A DNA stretch of 44,762 nt. It comes from Lachnospiraceae bacterium. Lineage in GTDB: Bacteria; Bacillota; Clostridia; Lachnospirales; Lachnospiraceae. The notes beneath the pieces were generated by a model that had not been told where the DNA came from, searched no databases, and saw only the letters and a program-made list of their open reading frames with translations. Below are positions 12,468 to 21,641 of the stretch, piece after piece (position 1 is the first letter of the stretch; each line of letters opens with the position of its first letter). The DNA lies in assembly GCA_015057165.1 (NCBI GenBank), contig SVEY01000022.1, forward strand, positions 1-44,762, given 5' to 3'. Both the position numbers and the translations under genes were made by a program.

Positions 12468-14888
12468 TTATTGATATAAAAACTCAGTAATATCTTCTTT
12501 AGGAAGAGGTTTACTAAATAAAAATCCTTGGCAATAATCACAGCCAATACTCTTAATAAATTCAAACTGTTCCTCAGTTTCAACACCCTCTATAAGTGTC
12601 TTAAGTCCCAATTCTTTACACATATTTATCATGTATTTTAGAATAACATGGGATCTTGCAGCATGACCTTTTAAGAAATCCATGTCGAATTTAATTACAT
12701 CAAACATAAAGTCCTGAAGTACATTTAATGAAGAATAACCAGAGCCAAAGTCATCCATCCATATCTCGTAGCCTAGTTCTTCGAATCTTGCAGACACATT
12801 CTTTAAATGTTCTCTTTGCTCCGTCATTGTTGACTCTGTTATTTCAATATGTAGCAAATAACGAGGCACGTTGTACTTACTTGCCATAGACTCTACTAGA
12901 TCCACAACATCTACTATTTCAAAATCACGCTGCGACAGATTAATAGATATCGGCACAACTTCTCTTCCATGTAGTTCTTTTTCTTTTGCATACTCCTTGC
13001 ATATGCTTTCTACCACATACATATCCAGCTTATGTATTAATCTAGTCTGTTCTAAAGTCTCAATGAAATCACATGGTGGAAGCATTCCATATTCCTCTGA
13101 CTCCCACCTAGCAAGGGCCTCTAAGCTACAAGCCTCCTTAGTGTGAACATCAATTATTGGCTGATAATAAATCTTAATCTGATTATTCAAAATAGCCTCA
13201 TCTATATGCTCGATTACATATTGATATTTATCTCTTCTCATTTCGAGATTTTCATCAAAATTCTGAAGAATCAAATCATACCTTCCACGAATGGTATCAC
13301 ATGCAAACTTAGCATTATCACAAGCCACGCTAACATCAACAGGTCTGCTTCTGTCAATATCATAGACACCTACTCTTAGGATAGTTGCAAAATCCGGCAG
13401 GTCTTCATTAACAATAGCTTTAACTTCTTCAATACCAACCTTAATATCATTCATTGTACTAGTAAGAATAACAAAATGGTCGCTTGAAAATCTTGCTATT
13501 AAATCATCTTTAAACACCTTTGTCAAAGCATCTGCAACCTTTACTAATAATTCATCACCTTTATCAAAACCATATTTTGCATTAAAGGCTTTAAAATTCT
13601 CAATATCAATATGTATTATAGACATTTTTTTGCCCATATTGTCACTAAGATGCCTTACAACTTTTTTCTTAAACTCTTTATCTTGCAAGAGTCCTGTAAG
13701 AGAGTCTATTCCTGATTCCGTTTTAGTCTCAGTCATTCCCTCTTCATATTGAACACAGGTGTTTCTTCCAGAGCTTTTTGCTGAATATAAGGCAATATCC
13801 GCTTTGTGATATAAAGGATCAAAAGAACGTTCATTCTTATCTACAGAAACAATACCTATTGAGCCCTGAATTGACTTCACTTCTCCAAAAGATGTCCTAT
13901 TAAGTCTATCTATTAGAGAGTGCATCACTTTCTCCCCATCATCAATATCAAACACAGATTTTATCAGGAAAATAAACTCGTCTCCACCGAGTCGTCCGGC
14001 AATATTGCCATAATCATAATCATAATCTAAGGTGAAGTTATTATTCTCAGGGGAAACCAAAGCAACATCTAATTCTTCTGAAAGGACTTTGCCAATAACT
14101 GTTACTGTCTCATCACCCACTTGATGTCCATATGTATCATTAATCAATTTAAAATGATCAATATCAATTATTCCCAGCATCATATATTCGTCATCAGAGC
14201 ATTCCTTGATCTGTTTTTCTGCCAAACGAATAAATGCTCTTCGACGAAGAAGCTTTGATAATGGGTCAAAACTTGAAGATATTTCCAATGCACTTTGTTT
14301 CTCTAAACTATCTTGATAATTAATGAGCTCTCTAAGCCTATTAGACTGATATACATAATGAATAATAAGTCCAACCAAAGTAAATGCGCCTGCAATAACA
14401 ACATACTTTTGCATATACTCTAATTGATCAATACCAGAAAATGCAAGTATAACAAATACAATATAGTTTATCCCGAAGAACAGGCAATTTGACACCATAT
14501 TATGCATATAAAACAGGGGTAAAAGTACAGCTACTGCCGGATATAGGAATATCGTACTAGCACTCTCAATAGACATTGCATAAGCACCATATACTATCAT
14601 AACTTCCACAGTCAGATAGAAAAATATATGATGATGACCTTGTGTTGATTTAGACAGCATAAAGTAACTTAATGCAATAATAATCTCAATAATTGTAAAA
14701 ATTACGGTTGCATTAAGGGGCCAATTAGCCACATATTTGAACACAGTAAATACAGTCAAAATCAGAGCATTTAGAACAACCATTGCTCCTAGACTTGTAT
14801 CATTACCCTGCTGGATTATATCGTTATATTTTGCAAACTTTTCTTTAGGAACCCCATAATGCTTAAACCATTTAGCCTTAGAAAACAT
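12468..14888 (-). CDS. Membrane GGDEF-GGDEF-EAL c-di-GMP enzyme
   Basis: This 806-residue protein has six or so membrane helices (about 30-180). The first GGDEF domain (about 205-375) has an intact RLGGDEF and should make c-di-GMP from two GTP. The second (about 390-535) has SSDHF in place of GGDEF and is probably not a cyclase. The C-terminal EAL domain (about 550-806) keeps EALARW, the Asn of SINLSQ, EITES, DDFGSGYSS, the Lys of VIKFD and EGVET, so c-di-GMP hydrolysis is expected. A Tyr/Asp-rich insertion precedes the active GGDEF, and no RxxD inhibitory site is seen next to it. GGAGAAAG precedes the ATG. Confidence 0.93.
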   Translation of the reverse strand: MFSKAKWFKHYGVPKEKFAKYNDIIQQGNDTSLGAMVVLNALILTVFTVFKYVANWPLNATVIFTIIEIIIALSYFMLSKSTQGHHHIFFYLTVEVMIVYGAYAMSIESASTIFLYPAVAVLLPLFYMHNMVSNCLFFGINYIVFVILAFSGIDQLEYMQKYVVIAGAFTLVGLIIHYVYQSNRLRELINYQDSLEKQSALEISSSFDPLSKLLRRRAFIRLAEKQIKECSDDEYMMLGIIDIDHFKLINDTYGHQVGDETVTVIGKVLSEELDVALVSPENNNFTLDYDYDYGNIAGRLGGDEFIFLIKSVFDIDDGEKVMHSLIDRLNRTSFGEVKSIQGSIGIVSVDKNERSFDPLYHKADIALYSAKSSGRNTCVQYEEGMTETKTESGIDSLTGLLQDKEFKKKVVRHLSDNMGKKMSIIHIDIENFKAFNAKYGFDKGDELLVKVADALTKVFKDDLIARFSSDHFVILTSTMNDIKVGIEEVKAIVNEDLPDFATILRVGVYDIDRSRPVDVSVACDNAKFACDTIRGRYDLILQNFDENLEMRRDKYQYVIEHIDEAILNNQIKIYYQPIIDVHTKEACSLEALARWESEEYGMLPPCDFIETLEQTRLIHKLDMYVVESICKEYAKEKELHGREVVPISINLSQRDFEIVDVVDLVESMASKYNVPRYLLHIEITESTMTEQREHLKNVSARFEELGYEIWMDDFGSGYSSLNVLQDFMFDVIKFDMDFLKGHAARSHVILKYMINMCKELGLKTLIEGVETEEQFEFIKSIGCDYCQGFLFSKPLPKEDITEFLYQ

Positions 14889-14914
14889 ACATCTTTCTCC
14901 AAACTCTATATTAT

Positions 14915-15763
14915 TTATTCTGGTATAAATCCTTCGAATATAAATACATCATAATCATCTTTTCTAAGTTCTAATTCTTTCTGACTCTTTATAGTCCATG
15001 CAACAGATGGCGCTTTAAACCATTTCTTACAAATCTGTCTTGATGGATTAGTAAAGAACCTACTATCATAAGCCACAAAGTCAGGTCTTATAATAAAATT
15101 AAATAACAGATTCTTAGACATTGACATTACAAGAGGTGAATTATCTTCTACATCTCCTGTTGCAACATAGTCGCTAGAAAGTATTCCTCTAACAACTTCC
15201 GGCCTATTAATTCTGTACCAAAGTACAGCCATTGGGTGAAATGACTCTACGCAGTAAGAACCATTATAATATTGTAGCATTTCATCTACTATCTCACATA
15301 TGTCAGTCTTAAAACTTGGGAGTTTATACTCTATAATTAATGGCACTTTACCATTTACAAGTTCTAGTACATCTTCAAATAATGGTATCCTGCAATCAGT
15401 ATCTAAAAGCGTTAATTTAGAAAGCTCTGCATAAGTTAATTCATTTACCTTCTTGTCAACATTACACATTCTTTTCAGACTAAAATCGTGAAATACAACA
15501 ACTCTCTCGTCTTTTGTAAGCTGTACATCTAGTTCAATACCAAAGCCAGCATCTACAGCTTTCTTAAATGCCTTCATGGAATTCTCCGGCGCATCAGTCT
15601 TATTATCATAAAGCCCTCTATGAGCATATAAACGTTTTTTCTCAATTAGCTCAAAGGTCGGTCTTCCTGTCATTCTTGGCATGATAGCAAAAAGATAACC
15701 AATTCCTGTAACAACAGGTGCAAACAAAACTTTTTTTACAAATTTACAAATACCTTTTCCCAT
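14915..15763 (-). CDS. Glycerophosphodiester phosphodiesterase
   Basis: This 282-residue GDPD-family protein hydrolyses glycerophosphodiesters to glycerol-3-phosphate and an alcohol. Signature residues are HRG in YAHRGLYDN (general acid/base), PENS, ELDVQLTKD (metal-binding Glu and Asp) and VFHD. A hydrophobic N-terminal segment suggests membrane attachment. The start at 15763 has GAGGTG upstream. A longer in-frame start at 15823 has none and would run through the promoter. It has its own promoter (15822-15848) and lies 26 bases before the GGDEF-EAL gene, so it may drive that run too. Confidence 0.9.
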   Translation of the reverse strand: MGKGICKFVKKVLFAPVVTGIGYLFAIMPRMTGRPTFELIEKKRLYAHRGLYDNKTDAPENSMKAFKKAVDAGFGIELDVQLTKDERVVVFHDFSLKRMCNVDKKVNELTYAELSKLTLLDTDCRIPLFEDVLELVNGKVPLIIEYKLPSFKTDICEIVDEMLQYYNGSYCVESFHPMAVLWYRINRPEVVRGILSSDYVATGDVEDNSPLVMSMSKNLLFNFIIRPDFVAYDSRFFTNPSRQICKKWFKAPSVAWTIKSQKELELRKDDYDVFIFEGFIPE

Positions 15764-15785
15764 AATAAACACCTCATTCCTATTA

Positions 15786-15848
15786 TGCTGTAACATATAC
15801 ATTAAAATATCCTTAATCCCCATTATACTACATTACAGCAAAAATCAA
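15786..15848 (-). promoter_or_regulatory. Promoter and inverted repeat before the GDPD gene
   Basis: On the minus strand TTGATT (15843-15848), 15 bases and TATAAT (15822-15827) form a promoter with short spacing. A perfect 8-bp inverted repeat, TGCTGTAA at 15786-15793 with TTACAGCA at 15833-15840, spans the -10 and the start region. The poor spacing plus the repeat suggests activator or repressor control. Confidence 0.5.
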
Positions 15849-15855
15849 TTATTTT

Positions 15856-17046
15856 TTATACAATAATATTAATAAACAATGTAATAATCAAACTATTCAA
15901 AAAGTCCACAAACATTCCTCCCACAATTGGAACGAGGAGAAATGCCTTGATGGAAAAACCATACTTCTGAGAAACCGCTTGCATATTAGCCATCGCATTT
16001 GGCGTAGCTCCCATTCCAAATCCACAAACTCCTGATGAAAGAACAGCCGCATCATAATCTCTTCCCATTACATTGAACACTACAAAATATGCAAAAAGGA
16101 ACATGAAGATCGTCTGCGCTACTAATAAAATCAAGAATGGAACAGCAAGACTGGCAAGTTGCCATAGTTTAAGCGTAATCATTGCAATACCTAAGAAGAT
16201 GGAAAGACTAACTTCTCCAATAATGCTTATCTCACTTGACTTAATAGTGATTTTATTTGTTCTATCACCAACATTTCTCATAATTACAGCAACTATCATT
16301 CCTCCAATGTAAGCAGGAAGGGTCATACCCGTCTTAGATAAAAGCCATGAAATAACAGTTCCAATAGACATTGCAATAGCCACCTGATATGTCGCAGAGG
16401 CAAATCTTGGAAGTGATGTTTTTACCTCTTCACTGCTACTAACATTTGATTCCTGAGTTTTTTTGTTTTCTTCATTATATAACTTATGCTTTTTTATAAG
16501 CCTTTGTCCTACCGGGCCACCCATTAGTGAACCTGCAACAAGGCCAAAAGTTGCTGCCGCCGTACAAATTGTTGTTGCACTTTGCATTCCAAAGTCTTCC
16601 AGAATAGGTCCAAATGCACCTGCCGTTCCATGTCCTCCAATCATTGGAATAGAACCTGTACAAAGCCCAAGGAGACTATCAACTCCAATCAAACTAGAAA
16701 TGCCCAGAGCCAAACCATTTTGAGCAAATATCAGTATAACAACAAGTATTAGAAATACAACAAGGCTTTTACCACCTTTCTTCAAAGCCTTAAAGTCTGC
16801 CTGAAATCCAACAGTTGTAAAAAATGCTACCATGCAAACATTCTTCAACGTATCATCATACTCAAGATCTAATACTCCTATTCCATGTAACAAAGTCATT
16901 ATAAGAGCATAAAGAAGACCACCAATAACAGGTGCAGGAATACAGAATCGATCTAACAAGCGAATTTTCTTTCGAAGCCATCCTCCTATTAGAAGCACAA
17001 TGACCGCTATCCCTAATGTCTGATACATATCTAAAGATAGATTCAT
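15856..17046 (-). CDS. gltS: GltS-family sodium/glutamate symporter
   Basis: This 396-residue integral membrane protein has about 11-12 hydrophobic helices in two inverted halves. Each half holds a glycine-rich loop, GGHGTAGAFGP in the first and GFGMGATPNAMANM in the second, the signature pair of the GltS family. Family members import glutamate with sodium. AAGGAG precedes the ATG. It follows the TAXI gene by only 13 bases, so the two are almost certainly co-transcribed. The glutamate specificity is by family. Confidence 0.92.
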   Translation of the reverse strand: MNLSLDMYQTLGIAVIVLLIGGWLRKKIRLLDRFCIPAPVIGGLLYALIMTLLHGIGVLDLEYDDTLKNVCMVAFFTTVGFQADFKALKKGGKSLVVFLILVVILIFAQNGLALGISSLIGVDSLLGLCTGSIPMIGGHGTAGAFGPILEDFGMQSATTICTAAATFGLVAGSLMGGPVGQRLIKKHKLYNEENKKTQESNVSSSEEVKTSLPRFASATYQVAIAMSIGTVISWLLSKTGMTLPAYIGGMIVAVIMRNVGDRTNKITIKSSEISIIGEVSLSIFLGIAMITLKLWQLASLAVPFLILLVAQTIFMFLFAYFVVFNVMGRDYDAAVLSSGVCGFGMGATPNAMANMQAVSQKYGFSIKAFLLVPIVGGMFVDFLNSLIITLFINIIV

Positions 17047-17059
17047 ATTCTACTCCTTT

Positions 17060-18034
17060 CTAGTCCTGACTTCCAAATACGAATTTTGTTTTTTCTCCAG
17101 CCCACTTTGCAACTTTCACGCCCCTTTGTTCGAGATAATTTGCAGCTGCCGGATGAAATGGTATCCCCACAGACATTACAGCATGTTGTGCATCAATAAC
17201 ATCATCTGTAACAATATTAGAATTTAACATAGAACTATTCTCAAATATTTCGTTAATAAGACGTGTTGCTGTCTCATCATTCATTTTAGGATCAACAACC
17301 ATAATAGCTCTTACACCAACAGTATGAATGTCAGAAGTTTGACCCTCATAGGTACCTGCAGGAATAACACACAAATTGTATCCCGGATAAAGATTAGTAA
17401 GACGAGAAAGAATATCATCATCAAAGCCAATTAGGTTGGCTTTCTGTGACTTTATAGCTTCTCCTACAGCTTCAGTAGGGGCACCTGCCGTACAGAAAAA
17501 CGCATCTATCTCACCTTCCTTTAATGCAGTAGCAGCCGCAGAAAAGGACATATTAGAAACACTTATATCCTCAAATGTCATACCAGCGGTAAGAAGTAAC
17601 TGTTGAGCGTTTCGTACAACACCAGATTCTGCATCTCCTACAGACACCCTTTTTCCACGAAGATCGTTAATAGAATTAATTCCCATATCATTTCTTACAA
17701 CAAGCTGAACTGCCTCAGTATATAGACCTGTCAGAGCAGCAGAGTTCATACTTGTAATATCTACGCTGTCACTTTGAACTATTGCCGCATCAACAAATCC
17801 CTTATCTAAAAGTCTAAGGTTTGCTTCTGAACCAGCAGTAGATTTAAGGGTTATAGATGGATCTATAGCTGATAGTTTCCTACCATACTCATAATATGTT
17901 CCACCTTCACCACCAGTCCCTAGTCTAATATCATTATTACTACTTGAACATGAACAGGCTGTTGCCATCATAAAAATGACAACAAGTGCTATAGCAAGAT
18001 ATACTTTCTTATATCTTCTTAATTTACTCAACAT
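17060..18034 (-). CDS. TAXI-family solute-binding lipoprotein
   Basis: This 324-residue extracellular binding protein has a signal peptide and lipobox (about 11-27, Cys27 in MATAC). After it come RLGTGGEGGTYYEYGRKL, LRLLDKGFVDAAIVQSD and LRGKRVSVGDAESG, all typical of TAXI proteins. TAXI proteins normally serve TRAP transporters with DctQM-type membrane subunits. None is present here, and the next gene is a GltS symporter. A structurally known TAXI protein (from Thermus) binds glutamate/glutamine, which fits the neighbour. A role in presenting glutamate to GltS, or in sensing it, is inference. Confidence 0.9.
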   Translation of the reverse strand: MLSKLRRYKKVYLAIALVVIFMMATACSCSSSNNDIRLGTGGEGGTYYEYGRKLSAIDPSITLKSTAGSEANLRLLDKGFVDAAIVQSDSVDITSMNSAALTGLYTEAVQLVVRNDMGINSINDLRGKRVSVGDAESGVVRNAQQLLLTAGMTFEDISVSNMSFSAAATALKEGEIDAFFCTAGAPTEAVGEAIKSQKANLIGFDDDILSRLTNLYPGYNLCVIPAGTYEGQTSDIHTVGVRAIMVVDPKMNDETATRLINEIFENSSMLNSNIVTDDVIDAQHAVMSVGIPFHPAAANYLEQRGVKVAKWAGEKTKFVFGSQD

Positions 18035-18061
18035 TATCTTCTACCCCCAACTTATTAATGC

Positions 18062-18865
18062 TTAAATCTCAGCAAAAAAATTATATATCTTTTCTTTAAA
18101 ATCATCGGCCTCATCATATACAGCATGACCGTAGCTATCATCATAAATCACCAATTTACATTTATCATTAGAAGAAGAAATACCCTGATATATTTCTCTT
18201 GAAGTCTCCGGGCCAAATACCCTGTCACCTTCACAGCCTACAATAATGGATGGACAAGATATAGAAGATAGCTTACTTCGTATGTCGTAATTTGCAAATC
18301 CCACACACAGGTTAAGGAATTGATTAAATTCTTCTTCACTTAAATCTTTAAAGGAGTGAATATAACCTTCTTTTGTATGTTCTGACATGTTAGTAGAATA
18401 CACTACATTTACCATATTAGTTGCCAGACCTATTGCATCTCTCTTTCTTGCTAATTCTATCCAAGAATTCAGAATATTTCTAGACATATCATTAATATAA
18501 GCCGAAGAAGACGCAACACCAATAGCCTCAACCATCTCTGGATGCATTAATGAGAGTTCCATTACAATTGCTCCACCTTGAGATGCACCTATAAAATGGG
18601 CTTTATTAATTCCAAGTTCACGAAGCGCCTCGTATGTATCACTTGCCATATCATCACTTGTGTACTCCTCTGGTGCCTCATCTCTTCTATCCAATAAATA
18701 AATTGTATATTCTTCCTTGAAAATGCCATAAGCATTCTCAATAGCAATGGCAAAAGGAGTTACAGGTCTAAGGGATAATCCCGGTATAATAACAAGATTC
18801 TTATCTCCACTGCCAAAGCTGGCATAGCTCATTTTAAAATCTTTTGTCTCTACTTTTCCTATCAT
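18062..18865 (-). CDS. Alpha/beta hydrolase
   Basis: This 267-residue alpha/beta-hydrolase-fold protein has no signal peptide and is therefore cytoplasmic. The nucleophile is Ser95 in IGASQGG. An acid residue in EGDRVFG and the catalytic His in SYGHAVYDE (about 247-255) complete the triad. The oxyanion region is IIPGLSLRP. The substrate cannot be read from the sequence. GGAGGAC precedes the ATG. It is the first gene of the unit that continues into the TAXI and gltS genes, driven from the promoter at 18889. Confidence 0.88.
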   Translation of the reverse strand: MIGKVETKDFKMSYASFGSGDKNLVIIPGLSLRPVTPFAIAIENAYGIFKEEYTIYLLDRRDEAPEEYTSDDMASDTYEALRELGINKAHFIGASQGGAIVMELSLMHPEMVEAIGVASSSAYINDMSRNILNSWIELARKRDAIGLATNMVNVVYSTNMSEHTKEGYIHSFKDLSEEEFNQFLNLCVGFANYDIRSKLSSISCPSIIVGCEGDRVFGPETSREIYQGISSSNDKCKLVIYDDSYGHAVYDEADDFKEKIYNFFAEI

Positions 18866-18888
18866 TTTACGTCCTCCACATTAAGTCT

Positions 18889-18897
18889 ATTATACCA
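18889..18897 (-). promoter_or_regulatory. Extended -10 promoter of the hydrolase-TAXI-gltS unit
   Basis: On the minus strand TGG directly precedes TATAAT (18889-18894), giving a TGnTATAAT extended -10. The -35 region is poor (ATTAAG at 17 bases). The start would lie about 15-20 bases before the ATG. Confidence 0.6.
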
Positions 18898-18935
18898 TTT
18901 AATATGTATAACTTAATAATTTTTTAAAATAAGTA

Positions 18936-18984
18936 TTGCATAATTATGGTTTTGATGATATTATGATGTGGTAATGAAAACCAC
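18936..18984 (+). promoter_or_regulatory. degV promoter with operator-like inverted repeats
   Basis: TTGCAT (18936-18941), 17 bases and TATTAT (18959-18964) form a promoter. TGGTTTT (18947-18953) and AAAACCA (18977-18983) flank the -10, and GTGGT (18968-18972) pairs with ACCAC (18980-18984) at the start site. Such placement suits a repressor. The leader to the ATG is about 105 bases. Confidence 0.58.
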
Positions 18985-19075
18985 GACAAAAAGCAATGGT
19001 TACTTTTTAGTTGAGTTTTTATTACTTTAGTCACGTTTGTTGAATATTTTATATACATTATCAAGGAGGCAAACC

Positions 19076-19927
19076 ATGAATAACAATTATAAAATCGTAA
19101 TCGATAGTTCAGGAGAATTACCTGAAGAATTAAAGAAAGACGGACATTTTAGTAATGTGCCATTATCAATTGATATTGACGGAGAAACTTTTGTTGATGA
19201 TGAAAACTTTGATCAATTAGACTTCTTATCAAGAGTAAAAAGAAGCTTACATGGCCCAAAATCTGCCTGCCCAAGTCCAGAAAGCTATATGGCTGCTTGC
19301 GAAGGTGAAGCACAAAACGTATATATTATTACATTAAGCGGAGAACTAAGCGGCTCATATAACAGTGCTGTTCTTGCTGCAGATTTATATAACGAAGAAC
19401 ATGAAGATGAACCTAAGAATATTCATGTATTCAATTCTAAGTCAGCTTCAATTGGTGAGACTTTGATTGGACTTAAAGTACAAGAATTTGAAGAAATGGG
19501 ATGCACATTTGAAGAAGTAGTAGAAAAGGTTGAAGAACATATTAATACAATGCATACATTCTTCGTTCTAGATACTTTAGAGACATTTGTAAAGACAGGA
19601 AGAATCAATAAGTTAAAAGCCGGTATCGTATCAACACTTAACATCAAGCCTATTATGGCATCTACAGATGAAGGTGCAATTTACAATGCAGGACAAGGTC
19701 GTGGCTCTAATGGTGCAATTAGCAAAATGATTGAGAAGGTAATCTCCGCCACATCTAATCCTGAAGAAAAAACAATAGCTATTAGTCATTGCAATTGTCC
19801 TGAAAGAGCTGATTTCGCCAAGAAGCGTCTTGAGAAACTTGGACAATTCAAAGATATTATTGTAGTTAATATGTCTGGCCTATCAAGTATGTATGCAAAC
19901 CAGGGTGGAGTAATTGTGGCTGTATAG
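19076..19927 (+). CDS. DegV family protein (fatty-acid-binding, FakB-like)
   Basis: This 283-residue DegV-fold protein belongs to a family that binds a fatty acid and, as FakB, presents it to the kinase FakA for phosphorylation and use in lipid synthesis. Visible signatures are KIVIDSSGELP at the N-terminus, SCPSPESY-like CPSPESYMA, TLSGELSGSYNSA, and KPIMASTDEG in the C-terminal half. The ATG at 19076 has a perfect AAGGAGG. An upstream in-frame start has none. It is the only plus-strand chromosomal gene here and stands alone between its promoter and terminator. No FakA gene is in the window. Confidence 0.92.
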   Translation: MNNNYKIVIDSSGELPEELKKDGHFSNVPLSIDIDGETFVDDENFDQLDFLSRVKRSLHGPKSACPSPESYMAACEGEAQNVYIITLSGELSGSYNSAVLAADLYNEEHEDEPKNIHVFNSKSASIGETLIGLKVQEFEEMGCTFEEVVEKVEEHINTMHTFFVLDTLETFVKTGRINKLKAGIVSTLNIKPIMASTDEGAIYNAGQGRGSNGAISKMIEKVISATSNPEEKTIAISHCNCPERADFAKKRLEKLGQFKDIIVVNMSGLSSMYANQGGVIVAV

Positions 19928-19961
19928 GAGTTAATTAAATATATCCTCTTTAAACACATAA

Positions 19962-20048
19962 AGGAGAGTTAGTGCATATCCTCATAATAGCAATTTTCGC
20001 TAAGCTCAAATCAATCCATATGAGAATGTGCAAAAACTCTCCTGTTTT
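19962..20048. terminator. Long hairpin between convergent degV and dppA-like genes
   Basis: AGGAGAGTT (19962-19970) pairs with AACTCTCCT (20035-20043). Pairing continues inward with few mismatches through CTCAT/ATGAG to give a roughly 25-bp stem. A small AGC/GCT hairpin lies in the apical loop. On the plus strand it ends in GTTTTTA, a good terminator for degV. On the minus strand only TTT follows, so it works there weakly if at all. Its length (82 bases) exceeds that of a usual terminator. Confidence 0.75.
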
Positions 20049-20084
20049 TATCTTAGTTTATATCATTTCAGGTTTACTTACCAT

Positions 20085-21641
20085 CTACTCTATATCTAAG
20101 TCTGCAGTTATCTCATAATAATCACATGCATGTGCCGTATAATTCTTAACATTCTTCTTGGATATTAAACTCATCTGTAAGAATGAACAGAATACATATG
20201 CATCGTCATCAAGAATCTCATCTTGCAATTTAACTGCTATTTCACCCCTCTTATTAGTATCAAATTCTTTAGATAAATCATCAACTAATTTCGTTACATC
20301 ATCATCCTTATATCCACCATAGTTATAATCACTTCCCGGCAAACAACTTGTAGTGAAGAAATACTGAGGGTCTCCTGAAGGTGCTGTAACTAGAGCTGAT
20401 GCATATACATCCCAGGAACTCTTGTCTTTTCTAAACTGTTTATGGTTAGCTGTATTATTGATTTGAACATCCATACCAATTTCCTTAAGAGATGCTTGAG
20501 CAGACTCTGCAAGAAGTGGTAATTCCTGACGTGATGGATATGTAAGCCACTTAATTGTTAGCTTCTGACCATTCTTCTCACGAATTCCATCACCATCTGA
20601 ATCAACCCATCCAGCCTGCTCTAATTTCTTCTTAGCTTCTTCCTGGTTATATTTCTTAGCTTCTTTAACCTTATCACCACCAAAATTAGAGAATCCATCA
20701 GGGAATGAGCCATTACCAACTACTCCATGACCACCAAGTAATGTATTAACAAAGCCTTCCTTATTAATTCCGTATGCTATAGCTTCTCTAACAGCTTCAT
20801 CTTTAAGAACAGGACTTTCCATATTCATTGTTGCGAAGAACGCTCTTGATGTCTGAATGCTTGAGAATTGATATTTGTCATTCTGGAACTTAGGATACTG
20901 ATCGTATGCCATTCCATAAGCTGCATCAATATCACCTGTCTGAAGTGCTGCTGAAAGTGTATCACCATCAGTAATTGTCTTAATTGTGATCTCAGAAAGT
21001 TTAGGTGTTCCATTCCAATAATTACTATTAGGAGTAACTGTCAAGTGATCATCTGTAACCATTTCCTTAACAACATAAGGACCTGTTCCTGTAACAATAC
21101 CAGTATTCATATCACTTGATTGCATATCAATAATACATCCATATGGATCTCCAAGATAATTCATAAGCGCAGGATTTGGCTCACTTGTTGTAACCGTAAG
21201 AACATTTCCATTAGCTTCCATACTTGCTATCTTAAGATCCTTAGGAGCTCTATCATGTGTTGCAAGTAAGTGCTCGAAGCATTCCTTAACCGCTTGTGCA
21301 TCTACAGCTTTGCCATTAGAGAATTTAACACCATCTTTCAGTGTTATAGTCCATGTATTGGCTCCATCATTTTTCCACTCCTTGGCAATCCAAGGCTCAA
21401 GAGTCATTGTATCAGTATAATGAACTAATGTCTCTCCAATACCATAACGGATGCATGCCCATCCATTATATGAGTTGTGAGGATTAACTGTCTCCTCTGA
21501 GTTTTCTGAGTTAAAGGTTGTATCACCAATAACCATCTTTTTGTCAGCGCTTGATGAGCCACCGCTCTGGCATGAGCATCCGCATATTGCCATGACAGCA
21601 ACCATTGTTAAAGCTACTAACAAAGTAAGTTTCTTTTTCAT
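20085..21641 (-). CDS. Peptide/nickel ABC transporter substrate-binding lipoprotein
   Basis: This 518-residue SBP_bac_5 family binding protein has a lipoprotein signal peptide (Cys20 or Cys22). The mature region begins with a Gly/Ser linker, and a domain with family features such as KLTIKWLTYPSRQELP and AYGINKEGFVNTLLGG follows. It should capture an oligopeptide, a nickel chelate or a similar ligand outside the membrane and deliver it to the DppBCDF-like complex encoded just upstream. GGGAGG precedes the ATG. A 132-base leader with hairpins separates it from the ATPase gene, so its level may be set separately. The ligand is unknown. Confidence 0.92.
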   Translation of the reverse strand: MKKKLTLLVALTMVAVMAICGCSCQSGGSSSADKKMVIGDTTFNSENSEETVNPHNSYNGWACIRYGIGETLVHYTDTMTLEPWIAKEWKNDGANTWTITLKDGVKFSNGKAVDAQAVKECFEHLLATHDRAPKDLKIASMEANGNVLTVTTSEPNPALMNYLGDPYGCIIDMQSSDMNTGIVTGTGPYVVKEMVTDDHLTVTPNSNYWNGTPKLSEITIKTITDGDTLSAALQTGDIDAAYGMAYDQYPKFQNDKYQFSSIQTSRAFFATMNMESPVLKDEAVREAIAYGINKEGFVNTLLGGHGVVGNGSFPDGFSNFGGDKVKEAKKYNQEEAKKKLEQAGWVDSDGDGIREKNGQKLTIKWLTYPSRQELPLLAESAQASLKEIGMDVQINNTANHKQFRKDKSSWDVYASALVTAPSGDPQYFFTTSCLPGSDYNYGGYKDDDVTKLVDDLSKEFDTNKRGEIAVKLQDEILDDDAYVFCSFLQMSLISKKNVKNYTAHACDYYEITADLDIE

